A stretch of 64,000 nt of DNA, taken from assembly GCA_963666475.2 (NCBI GenBank), contig CAXXJM010000001.1, positions 1,302,001-1,366,000 of the forward strand. The letters run 5' to 3'. The DNA is from JBFHIZ01 sp963666475. GTDB taxonomy: Bacteria; Bacillota; Clostridia; Lachnospirales; Lachnospiraceae. The number at the start of each line of letters is the position of its first letter. Position 1 is the stretch's first letter. Below, one piece after another: positions 56,505 through 64,000 of the stretch. Made by a program: the position numbers and the translations under genes. The notes under the pieces were generated by a model. It saw only the letters and a program-made list of their open reading frames with translations, made no database searches and was not told the origin of the DNA.

Positions 56505-57172
56505 CATTGTCTCCATTCTTTCACTTCATCTAGTAACCAGTTTGCTACCGCTTCAACGCCATCCCCATTTTTTGCAGAGATGCAAAATACTTTGATATCT
56601 GGATTAATATTCTTAGCACGTGCTACGCAAGCATCAATATCAAAATCAAATATTGGCATTGCGTCGATTTTGTTAATAATTAATGCGTCACATACTGAGA
56701 ACATCAATGGATATTTTAATGGTTTGTCGTCTCCCTCTGGAACACTTAAAATCATCATATTTTTCGAGGATCCTGTATCAAATTCTGCAGGGCATACCAG
56801 ATTACCTACATTTTCAAGAATAACCAGGTCTAAAGATTCTGTTTCCAGACCTTCAAGTCCCTGCTTTGTCATTTCTGCATCTAAATGACACATCCCTCCA
56901 GTATGAAGCTGAATAACTTTTGCTCCAGTAGATGCAATCGTTTTTGCGTCCACATCCGAATCAATATCCGCTTCCATAACTCCTACCTTAAGTGTTTTCT
57001 GCAACATGGGGATTAATTTTGTTAATGTTGTAGTCTTTCCAGCTCCCGGTGATGCCATTAAATTGATTAAACAAGTTTTTTGCTCTTTCAGTTTTTCTCG
57101 TAACGCATCTGCTTGTTTATCATTGTTATCAAACACACTTTGTTTAATTGATAAAATTTTAAATTGATCCAT
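56504..57172 (-). CDS. hypB: Nickel-insertion GTPase HypB
   Basis: 222 residues. P-loop SPGAGKTTTL (near 40), EADIDSDVDAKTI, the metal-site TGGMCHLDAEM (Cys-His) and LENVGNLVCPAEFDTG, NKIDAMP and SAKNGDGVEAVANWL are all as in HypB. The N-terminal high-affinity CxxCGC nickel site of E. coli is absent, as in many clostridial homologues. First gene of the operon, GGAGGG site; stop overlaps the flavoprotein start. Confidence 0.95.
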   Translation of the reverse strand: MDQFKILSIKQSVFDNNDKQADALREKLKEQKTCLINLMASPGAGKTTTLTKLIPMLQKTLKVGVMEADIDSDVDAKTIASTGAKVIQLHTGGMCHLDAEMTKQGLEGLETESLDLVILENVGNLVCPAEFDTGSSKNMMILSVPEGDDKPLKYPLMFSVCDALIINKIDAMPIFDFDIDACVARAKNINPDIKVFCISAKNGDGVEAVANWLLDEVKEWRQ

Positions 57173-57191
57173 TTTCCCTCCAAAACATTTC

Positions 57192-57202
57192 TGACCATAC
57201 CA
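57192..57202. promoter_or_regulatory. FadR/GntR-like half-matched operator in the hypB leader
   Basis: TGACCATACCA matches the palindrome at 57359-57369 at 9 of 11 positions. It lies 20 bp before hypB and about 15-25 bp after the predicted start point. Confidence 0.45.
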
Positions 57203-57223
57203 GATTAGATTAACATTTTTTTA

Positions 57224-57252
57224 ACAATATCATGCGACAACATTTCTGTCAA
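57224..57252 (-). promoter_or_regulatory. Promoter of the hypB operon
   Basis: TTGACA (57247-57252), 17 bp, TATTGT (57224-57229) on the minus strand. Confidence 0.6.
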
Positions 57253-57315
57253 CAAAAACCATATCTATTGCCTATAAATTCAACGTTTTTTATGTATTTC
57301 TTCTACATTTTAGGA

Positions 57316-57344
57316 TTGCTTTTTATACAATTTTACGGTAATAT
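57316..57344 (+). promoter_or_regulatory. Promoter of the GntR-type regulator
   Basis: TTGCTT (57316-57321), 17 bp, TAATAT (57339-57344), about 50 bp upstream of the ATG at 57393. Confidence 0.55.
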
Positions 57345-57358
57345 TATCTTGTGGTCTG

Positions 57359-57369
57359 TGGTCATACCA
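57359..57369. promoter_or_regulatory. FadR-type operator (TGGTnnnACCA)
   Basis: TGGTCATACCA, a perfect palindrome with 3-bp centre, close to the expected transcription start of the regulator gene, consistent with autoregulation. Confidence 0.6.
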
Positions 57370-57392
57370 GTATCAGAAAGGTGGTCTATTAA

Positions 57393-58097
57393 ATGGAATT
57401 TAATAAAATATCTGCTCCCTCATTGAAAGAATTATTTATATCTGAAATCGAATCCATGATCTTATCCGGGAAGCTCCCAATTGGAAGCAAACTCCCTTCC
57501 GAAAGAGACCTTGCGCAGTCTATGCAAGTAAGCCGTGCTGTAATCAATGCGGGAGTTTCAGAGTTAGAACGAAAAGGCTTTTTAACAATCCGACCACGTG
57601 TCGGTACCTTTGTATCTGATTATCGAAAAGAGGGCACATTAGAAACTCTGGTTTCTATCATGAAGTATCATGGTGGAATTTTGCGCGAAGAGGAAGTGCG
57701 TTCTATTCTTGAATTGCGGCTCGCACTGGATCGTCTTGCAATTCACTTGGCAATCTATAAAATGTCAGACCATGACATCGCTCATTTACGCACTATTGCC
57801 GAGAGCTTTCGAGAGACCGAATTTGTAGAAATTGCGTCGGAGCGTGCATTCCAATTCCAACATGAACTAGCCATGCTTTCTGGAAACACACTTCTTCCAC
57901 TTTTATTCTCGTCCTTCAAAGGCCCCGTCCTTGCCCTTTGGAACCGCTACTGTACCCTACATGGAATTGATATTCTTTGGAAAAATACCATTTCCTTAGT
58001 AGAATGTTTAGAAGCCAGAGACGAAAAAAAAGCCATCGACAGTCTTACTATAACTATCGATGACGCCATTCGTGGATCACATAAAATTTATTATTAA
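57393..58097 (+). CDS. FadR-subfamily GntR transcriptional regulator
   Basis: 234 residues. N-terminal GntR winged helix (SLKELFISEIESMILSGKLPIGSKLPSERDLAQSMQVSRAVINAGVSELE, about residues 9-60; wing GFLTIRPRVGTFV) and a C-terminal all-helical FCD-type ligand domain (about 90-225, LRLALDRLAIHLAIYKM, FQFQHELAMLSGN). These regulators usually sense carboxylates or acyl ligands. Divergent from hypB with a matching operator in each promoter, so it probably controls the operon. AAAGGTGG site. Confidence 0.93.
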   Translation: MEFNKISAPSLKELFISEIESMILSGKLPIGSKLPSERDLAQSMQVSRAVINAGVSELERKGFLTIRPRVGTFVSDYRKEGTLETLVSIMKYHGGILREEEVRSILELRLALDRLAIHLAIYKMSDHDIAHLRTIAESFRETEFVEIASERAFQFQHELAMLSGNTLLPLLFSSFKGPVLALWNRYCTLHGIDILWKNTISLVECLEARDEKKAIDSLTITIDDAIRGSHKIYY

Positions 58098-58102
58098 ACC
58101 TC

Positions 58103-58969
58103 TTAAGCATGGGATAATTCTGGAAAGGCTAGTTTTGTATTGTCAAACCATTTCAAAATATTACCCTTCATAAAAAGTGTAGTATCTTCTTTTTTCATCT
58201 CTTGTATGATATATCCATTTGTTTCAAGAGGAGTAAATTGAGCGATCATCTGCCTAATTGGTTTTCCAAACGCGCGCATGATCGCTTTTGGATCGATAAT
58301 ATGATCTGCAAATATTGCGGATAATATTAAGGTATGATCTACGATTTCTGCCACAAAATAGGCATCCTCTGCTTCCCATCGGAACACGTTATCCTGCATG
58401 AACTGTGTCAGATAAAATAGATACAGTTCTTTATTATTTCTCATATCCATTTTCGAAAACGCAACCGACTGTATAATTTTTTCTTCAATTATATGAAAGT
58501 CCATTTCCGTTTTTAAACTTACTTTCTGAACTCTACATTCGGTATGTATATCTTCTTCGTATGAAAACTGGTATTCTTTTTGTTTCACATACCCGAACTT
58601 TGGATAAAAATCTAGTACTTGATCATTTGCAAACAGATAATACCCTTGCACATCTGGATAATCTTTTTCAATCGCTTCCATAATTATACGAATCCATCCT
58701 CGATGACGCTGCTCCTCAGCCGTCATAACTGTCCCAACCTGAATCAGGTGTTGCATACCAATCGGAGTTAAAAACTCCATATGATTTACGGATACGTTTG
58801 CTACCACTTGTCGATTAATGGCCACTGAATATGGTTGATATTTTTTTGTCCAGTATCCTGCCTGATACCATTTTTCAAATTGTAATCCAAATGTCTTTTC
58901 CGCAAGTTGATTGAAAGACTTCCTTAGTTCATCCTCTATTTCATATCCTTTCATGATCATATAATCCAT
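58103..58969 (-). CDS. GNAT N-acetyltransferase (Eis-like)
   Basis: 288 residues from the ATG at 58969 (GGGGG seven bases upstream). First half is a GNAT fold (VSVNHMEFLTPIGMQHLIQVGTVMTAEEQRHRGWIRIIMEAIE); the second half carries a further GNAT-like and C-terminal domain as in Eis/AAC-related proteins. The acetyl-CoA loop reads RHRGWI, lacking the final Gly of RxxGxG/A. Substrate unknown. Convergent with the regulator gene. Confidence 0.82.
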   Translation of the reverse strand: MDYMIMKGYEIEDELRKSFNQLAEKTFGLQFEKWYQAGYWTKKYQPYSVAINRQVVANVSVNHMEFLTPIGMQHLIQVGTVMTAEEQRHRGWIRIIMEAIEKDYPDVQGYYLFANDQVLDFYPKFGYVKQKEYQFSYEEDIHTECRVQKVSLKTEMDFHIIEEKIIQSVAFSKMDMRNNKELYLFYLTQFMQDNVFRWEAEDAYFVAEIVDHTLILSAIFADHIIDPKAIMRAFGKPIRQMIAQFTPLETNGYIIQEMKKEDTTLFMKGNILKWFDNTKLAFPELSHA

Positions 58970-59036
58970 TACGATTCCCCCTACATACATTTGTATAGTA
59001 TATCGGAAATCCGATCAAATTCTTTAGACTATGGAT

Positions 59037-59306
59037 TTAAGAATGAATTTCTTGATCATCCATATAAAGACTTTCCATACACTGATGACAGTATTTAGGT
59101 CTAGGATATCCAAATTTTAAAAATTTTCCACAGTTCGGACAGCGAAACCATATTAATCTTGTCATAACAGCAAAAAACAAGAAAATCACTCCGCTTCCAA
59201 TAAATAATGTCTCAGGTAATCCTCGAGAAAATGTTGAAACGCCAAAAAGAAATACTCCCAATATCGTCAACATCAAACTTACTTTATCCGCCAATTTATA
59301 ATTCAT
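59037..59306 (-). CDS. Small membrane protein with zinc ribbon
   Basis: 89 residues: two transmembrane helices (about 8-27 and 34-52) then a zinc ribbon with CPNC (about 56-59) and CHQC (about 73-76). GAGG site. Function unknown. Confidence 0.75.
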   Translation of the reverse strand: MNYKLADKVSLMLTILGVFLFGVSTFSRGLPETLFIGSGVIFLFFAVMTRLIWFRCPNCGKFLKFGYPRPKYCHQCMESLYMDDQEIHS

Positions 59307-59389
59307 ATTCTCACCTCACATCCTATAATTTATAGAATATTATATAGAGAAGATTCGATTGAAACGTATAAAATAGAGCAAAACTTTCG

Positions 59390-59983
59390 TTAAACTTTAG
59401 TAAAATGAGGATTTAAATAATGAGCCGTTTCCGTTATGACCTCATGCAAAGCGATGTCATAAATAGAATCTGCTTCTACTTTTTCCACCTTTTGCAATTC
59501 ATATGCCACACCAATGGTATGTGCATTTGGACAGGTTTCCAAAAATCGATCGTAATATCCACCACCCCAGCCTAAACGCATTCCACTTTCATCAAATGCT
59601 ACAAGCGGTACAAGAATCACCTCAATATCTTCTGGACAGACAAAAACTGAATTTCCAACAATTGGTGCAACAATTCCCATGCTGTCTTTTTCAAGTAACT
59701 CTTCTTGTAACGGTTCATAAGCATGCATGATACCGTGTTTCTCACTTTTAGGAAAAACCAGGCGAACCTGGTTTTTTCTTAATATGTCATGAACAGCTTG
59801 TAAATTCACTTCGCCTGCATAAGCCTGGTACGACATCACAACTTTTGCATTCTTAATTGCTTCCGTTTGAAGTATTTTCTTCGCTATGATTTGATCAAAT
59901 GCTTCATGCTGTTCTTTTGTCATAGATTTTCTTGCCTGTAACGCATATTTTCTTTGAAGATCTTTTCTAGAATATTTCTCCAT
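59390..59983 (-). CDS. 5-formyltetrahydrofolate cyclo-ligase
   Basis: ATP-dependent conversion of 5-formyl-THF to 5,10-methenyl-THF. 197 residues from the ATG at 59983 (AAAGG seven bases upstream). N-terminal RKDLQRKYALQARKSM, then VMSYQAYAGEVN, and the ATP-binding LVPLVAFDESGMRLGWGGGYYDRFL (about 130-155) are diagnostic. Thirteen bases after the ABC permease gene, so in the same operon. Confidence 0.96.
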   Translation of the reverse strand: MEKYSRKDLQRKYALQARKSMTKEQHEAFDQIIAKKILQTEAIKNAKVVMSYQAYAGEVNLQAVHDILRKNQVRLVFPKSEKHGIMHAYEPLQEELLEKDSMGIVAPIVGNSVFVCPEDIEVILVPLVAFDESGMRLGWGGGYYDRFLETCPNAHTIGVAYELQKVEKVEADSIYDIALHEVITETAHYLNPHFTKV

Positions 59984-59995
59984 ACACATGCCTTT

Positions 59996-62974
59996 CTATG
60001 ATTCTTCCACATCTTTCATATTTTCAGATAATCCATTATGCAAGATTTTGATGGTTCCATAGGTACATCCAAATAAAAAACAACATGCTATCGCAACTAA
60101 GTACCAGAATACCTGAAGAGCTTCAATCTCTGTGAAAATCGTAAGTAGAAGAAAGCCAAAAATATTCCCAGCCAGATATACTATGCAAAGTTCAAGTGCA
60201 AAAGCCCAAAAGATCTGAATCCCCCTTGCTCCCATTCCCATCATGACTCCCATTTCCGTCTTTCTTCCGCGAATCAAAGCACCAGACAGAAATATATTTG
60301 CAGAAGCAGCAAGAATGACCATGATTACTACTAAAACTCTTGTATACCGATCCTGAATCTCCATACTGCTTAAATTACTTAGTGCAATACCATCTTCCAA
60401 AAGAACATATTTCCTCGAACTTCCAGTACTTCCTACTTCTTCAAATCCCACCAAAGAAAGTGCATCTTTTGCAGTTGAGATATCAGATACCCCGTTAATT
60501 CGAAACGATAGGCTGTTGATTGAATAAGGACTTCTCAACCATCGTCCCCAAAAATCATTGATTTCTCTTACAATATCAAGCGGTAGGAAAATGTCTTCCT
60601 CTGCATTGATATTCTCATAGAGTCCGACGACTTTAAAAGGATATTTCATAGATTCTCCGTATGGATCAGATCTTGCCACCTCCACATAAATAATATCGCC
60701 TAACTCTATGTTTTCATCCTCTGCCATCTTTGATGAAATCATTCCTAAAACGGTATATTCCGGGCCGAAAAAACGTTCCTGATACGATTCCTCCAAAAAA
60801 GTTTCATCATAGCCATCTAAAAAAGTCATCGTAACATCGTTTTCATATAAAAACTTTGGTGATGTACGAATGTTATTTGTAAAATATATCTGTGGAGCAG
60901 ATGCAAAAAGTTTTCCTCTTAAAATCACCTCAGCTATCGTTTCCGGATCTTTTAGTGGTTCCCAGTCGCCTTCCTGGCCATCTTTTGTTTCAGCAATCCC
61001 GAGATATACATATCCTTCATAAGCACTTGCAGATATAGAATCAAAACGTTTCATCTGTAAAATTTGTGCGATATCTTCTGTATTTAAAACCAAACGATTA
61101 CTGATATTTCCATGGTAATCTGCCATATATCCATTGATTTGCTGTTCGTGAAGCAATGTATCCAAATTTGCTTGTGATTCAGTCGCCGCAGTAACAATTC
61201 TTCCTGCAAATACAGCGACAGCGAAACCTAACAAGAGTACCCCCAACGTCCTTGATTGACTTCTTACCATTTGCTTTGTTGCAAATCCAATGCTACCTCT
61301 TAAGTAGCCTTGAACATGAATTTTGGGTTCTTTTTGCAGACGAATGCTTCGATTATTTTTTTTCCCAATTTCACTTACTTTACGAGAAAAGAGAAACACA
61401 ACGGTGGATGTCACGAGCATCATCAAACATGCCATTAAGACAAATTTCAAGTATCCAGAAGACAACTCAAACGATAAGGATTTTCGCTGCATAGACAAAC
61501 CAAAATCGCTATATCGCAAATCCAATTTGATTTTTTCATTTGAGATTCTCTGCATCCAGTCAAATACTCGTTGTCTTGATACAATGGCTCCTATCGTGCC
61601 AATTACAATTCCAAAAAAACCAAGTGTCATTCCTGTGTAGGTATAAAAACGTATAATTTGTTTTCTCTCACATCCGAGACGAAGCATAATCGGTGTCAGT
61701 TCACTTCTACGGTAAACACAGACATAAGAAATCAAGAACATCGCAGCAAGAGATAAAATACTGACCGCAAAAACAATCATCACCGCAACATTCTGTATAC
61801 TAATGTATGCGCCGGCAGTTTGTGCATATCCCTGGTCATATACTAATAAACGGTAAGAATCTCCCAACGTTTGCTGCATCTCTTTGGCAATTTTTGATGC
61901 TGTCCGATTATCTAAAATCATTCGAAACACTTCTTTGTCTCCTATGATTTTCTCTTGAGAGAATCGTTTTGCATCTGGAACATATACTTGATAACTATAT
62001 TCAATGGATCGATTTGTAATCCCTACAATTTCAAATGGTTCACTTTCTGAATATCCTGTCCCCTCCCAATAAGAAGACCACAATGTACTTCCATCGTTGA
62101 CCCACGATAGTTGGATTTGATCGCCGACCTGTTTTCCCAGACGTTCTGCAACGATTTCATTAATCACACAAACCTTTGCTCCCGTTTCATATTCTTCTTC
62201 GGTAAAAATTCTTCCCTCTGTAAAAGTTTGTATATTTTGTTGAAACTCAAAGAATGATTCCAAATTCTTTGTTGGCTGAATCATGATTCCACTATTATTG
62301 ACCGCTAAAGAATCCGCAAGCAATTGATAATCCTTCGGAATATCTTCTTGAATATTATAAGGAGCAATCCCTGGAATCATCTCTTTTGTAGACTCAACTT
62401 GATAATCCGTAGGCAAAAACAATGTTAGAACCACAGAAGCTTCCTGTTGCACTCCATATACGATGTAATATTGTTCTGAATCCAGTTGAATATTTGCATC
62501 TGCAATCAAAACCGTTTTTCCTGTCAAATCACGGTTTGCAAACAAGCTCTCAAACACTCTTGCCTGATATGCATTTCCACTTGCTGCTGGAACCGCACCA
62601 GTAATTACCAAAACGGCTTCATCCTGTGCGGGCGTAACTAAATCCTTGCGTTCATAGCCTTCAATTGTTCCTAATAACTCTTTACTTTCTTCCGAAAATA
62701 GAACTCCATCGTTATTTCCAAGTTTCAGAAATTGCTCTCCGGTAATGTTTTCTTGTAGTTCATCTAAATACATGATATTTGGATCTTTCGGAATGTATTC
62801 GACGACTCCAGATGTAACATAAGCCTCGTCACATGCGTTTAAAAAGGAGTTAATATCCAGCCAAGTAGACATTCCAAGTTCCCAGACAAATACCGTAATT
62901 CCTAAAATCACAATCAGTAAAAAAGATTTAATCGGGCTACGATACAAACTTTTTATACTATTTTTAAGAAACAT
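59996..62974 (-). CDS. FtsX/MacB-type ABC transporter permease
   Basis: 992 residues, two MacB-like halves: helix 1 (about 15-35), external core domain (about 40-380), helices near 390-410, 440-465 and 515-535; then a second helix (about 575-600), second core domain (about 610-860) and three C-terminal helices (about 880-975). Typical of Gram-positive peptide or lipoprotein-related exporters of the FtsX superfamily, often linked to antimicrobial resistance. It overlaps the ATPase gene by 11 bases. GGGGG site. Confidence 0.93.
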   Translation of the reverse strand: MFLKNSIKSLYRSPIKSFLLIVILGITVFVWELGMSTWLDINSFLNACDEAYVTSGVVEYIPKDPNIMYLDELQENITGEQFLKLGNNDGVLFSEESKELLGTIEGYERKDLVTPAQDEAVLVITGAVPAASGNAYQARVFESLFANRDLTGKTVLIADANIQLDSEQYYIVYGVQQEASVVLTLFLPTDYQVESTKEMIPGIAPYNIQEDIPKDYQLLADSLAVNNSGIMIQPTKNLESFFEFQQNIQTFTEGRIFTEEEYETGAKVCVINEIVAERLGKQVGDQIQLSWVNDGSTLWSSYWEGTGYSESEPFEIVGITNRSIEYSYQVYVPDAKRFSQEKIIGDKEVFRMILDNRTASKIAKEMQQTLGDSYRLLVYDQGYAQTAGAYISIQNVAVMIVFAVSILSLAAMFLISYVCVYRRSELTPIMLRLGCERKQIIRFYTYTGMTLGFFGIVIGTIGAIVSRQRVFDWMQRISNEKIKLDLRYSDFGLSMQRKSLSFELSSGYLKFVLMACLMMLVTSTVVFLFSRKVSEIGKKNNRSIRLQKEPKIHVQGYLRGSIGFATKQMVRSQSRTLGVLLLGFAVAVFAGRIVTAATESQANLDTLLHEQQINGYMADYHGNISNRLVLNTEDIAQILQMKRFDSISASAYEGYVYLGIAETKDGQEGDWEPLKDPETIAEVILRGKLFASAPQIYFTNNIRTSPKFLYENDVTMTFLDGYDETFLEESYQERFFGPEYTVLGMISSKMAEDENIELGDIIYVEVARSDPYGESMKYPFKVVGLYENINAEEDIFLPLDIVREINDFWGRWLRSPYSINSLSFRINGVSDISTAKDALSLVGFEEVGSTGSSRKYVLLEDGIALSNLSSMEIQDRYTRVLVVIMVILAASANIFLSGALIRGRKTEMGVMMGMGARGIQIFWAFALELCIVYLAGNIFGFLLLTIFTEIEALQVFWYLVAIACCFLFGCTYGTIKILHNGLSENMKDVEES

Positions 62975-63662
62975 GACTAGCCCCCGTATGTACTCCTGTT
63001 AATAAACCATCTGCAATTTGATAAACAACATCGACCTTATTCATTAACTCCATGTCATGCGTTGCGACGATTACACACAATCCTTCATCATGTGCCATGC
63101 GAAGTAATAGTTCAATAATCTTATCACCTGTAGCACGGTCTAAATTTCCAGTCGGCTCATCTGCAAGAAGAACCTTTGTACCTACCGCAAGCGCTCGTGC
63201 GATAGCTACTCTTTGCTGTTCCCCTCCCGACAATCTAGAAGGCAACCTTTTCATATATGTTTCAGGGAGCCCTACTTTTTGCAAATATTCTAAGACTCTT
63301 ATATGACATTCCTTTTTTGATATTCCCTGCAGTTCCATCGGAAAAGAAATATTTTCTTCGACCGTCAAAAGCGGAAATAGACGACTGTCCTGATACACCA
63401 TTGTGCAGTAGTTTCTTAAATAATCAATTCTAGAAATGTCCATAATATTCTTGTCATCGTATTTAATTGCTCCTCCTGTTGTATCATCTAATCCACCGAT
63501 TAACGACAGCAACGTACTTTTTCCACTACCTGACTTTCCAATTAATGCATACATTTTCTCTTCTTCAAATAGACAGTTCACCCCTTTTAGTACATAAACC
63601 TTTTCTTTCTTCTGTTTTCCCTTTTCATAACTAAAAATAACATTTTCTACGCATAATTTCAT
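62964..63662 (-). CDS. ABC transporter ATP-binding protein (MacB/LolD type)
   Basis: 232 residues from the ATG at 63662 (GGGGAG). Walker A GKSGSGKSTLLSLIGG (near 40), Q-loop VYQDSRLFP, signature SGGEQQRVAIARAL, Walker B LLADEPTGNLD and the THD switch histidine are complete. Pairs with the permease downstream to power a FtsX-type transporter. Confidence 0.95.
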   Translation of the reverse strand: MKLCVENVIFSYEKGKQKKEKVYVLKGVNCLFEEEKMYALIGKSGSGKSTLLSLIGGLDDTTGGAIKYDDKNIMDISRIDYLRNYCTMVYQDSRLFPLLTVEENISFPMELQGISKKECHIRVLEYLQKVGLPETYMKRLPSRLSGGEQQRVAIARALAVGTKVLLADEPTGNLDRATGDKIIELLLRMAHDEGLCVIVATHDMELMNKVDVVYQIADGLLTGVHTGASHVS

Positions 63663-63685
63663 ATAGCTCCCCAATCTTCACATTC

Positions 63686-63982
63686 TTAAATGTTCTGTCT
63701 TTGTAAAAAATACGTTCTGACAATTCCTCCAAGCATAAACAGCAACGCAAGAATTTGCAATGCATTATGCAAATAATCTGGTGTCGAATCACGAACCATC
63801 AAAGTAATACTGTTCATAAACAGACCTATTATAAGTATAAGTGATACTTTTCTTCTTGTAAACCGATCCGGTGTCTCTCCTTTTCTAGCATATAACTCCG
63901 CCAAAATTGCATTGGTACGAAAAGTGATATTAACAAAAATGAAAAAGAGTGCAGCAATTAAGAAAAAGAATAACATTGCCAT
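63686..63982 (-). CDS. Small three-helix membrane protein
   Basis: 98 residues, three hydrophobic segments (about 3-22, 45-62 and 70-90). AAAGGGAATC before the ATG at 63982 suggests the gene is complete at the window edge. It precedes the ATPase gene by 23 bp. No family recognised. Confidence 0.7.
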   Translation of the reverse strand: MAMLFFFLIAALFFIFVNITFRTNAILAELYARKGETPDRFTRRKVSLILIIGLFMNSITLMVRDSTPDYLHNALQILALLFMLGGIVRTYFLQRQNI

Positions 63983-64000
63983 TTGATTCCCTTTATAAAA

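Overview
The window is a contiguous piece of a low-GC Firmicutes chromosome. Gene content (RibU under an FMN riboswitch, a DUF4153/DUF975/DUF1700 set, HPF long form, the tsaE-tsaB-rimI cluster) and the 16S rRNA sequence both fit the Lachnospiraceae (clostridial cluster XIVa); I did not identify the species. Almost all genes lie on the minus strand. No prophage, insertion sequence, CRISPR array or plasmid function was seen.

Left third (1-24.9 kb). The window opens with the 3' part of an M18 aminopeptidase gene (+), a YgiQ radical SAM protein and a DUF4153 membrane protein. A 0.7-kb non-coding stretch with a tandem 81-bp structured repeat leads to a six-tRNA operon (Pro-Gly-Arg-His-Gln-Lys). 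Next is a four-gene operon: rRNA methyltransferase, a catalytically dead amidase-like protein, RdgB and a YfcE phosphoesterase. From 17.6 to 10.35 kb runs what looks like one 7-kb stable-RNA operon: tRNA-Ser, tRNA-Ser, 16S, 5S, tRNA-Ile, tRNA-Ala, 23S, then eight tRNAs. The 5S gene lies between 16S and 23S, which is atypical. None of the 18 tRNA genes encodes CCA. From 24.9 to 17.7 kb a tightly packed operon carries a YcxB-like protein, tsaE, tsaB, rimI, rnz, an unknown protein, tsaD, ispD and a large unknown surface protein, centred on tRNA t6A modification and tRNA 3' maturation.

Middle (24.9-37.8 kb). Riboswitch-controlled ribU, tex, two small plus-strand membrane-protein genes, prfB (without the usual programmed frameshift), secA, hpf, an NlpC/P60 cell-wall hydrolase, trxB and a short-chain dehydrogenase. 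The hpf-NlpC intergenic region holds three DnaA-box matches.

Right third (37.8-64 kb). The accessory part. An eight-gene operon (50.1 to 37.8 kb) has two paralogous lipoproteins that join a propeller-like region to a solute-binding domain, two MalF/MalG-type permeases, an HlyD-type adaptor, a MacB-core-like protein without the FtsX permease helices, a TPR-like protein and a membrane-anchored alpha/beta hydrolase. No ATPase is present, and an operator-like double inverted repeat covers the promoter. Then come an EamA transporter, an unknown lipoprotein, and an operon hypB - multidomain Fe-S flavoprotein - hypA - DUF5692 membrane protein, divergent from a FadR/GntR regulator with matching operator-like sites at both promoters. 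It has nickel-delivery proteins but no hydrogenase in sight. The window ends with a GNAT acetyltransferase, a small zinc-ribbon membrane protein, 5-formyl-THF cyclo-ligase and a MacB/FtsX-type ABC transporter.

The two best candidates for an undescribed system are the hypB/flavoprotein/hypA/DUF5692 operon and the propeller-binding-protein/permease/adaptor operon.
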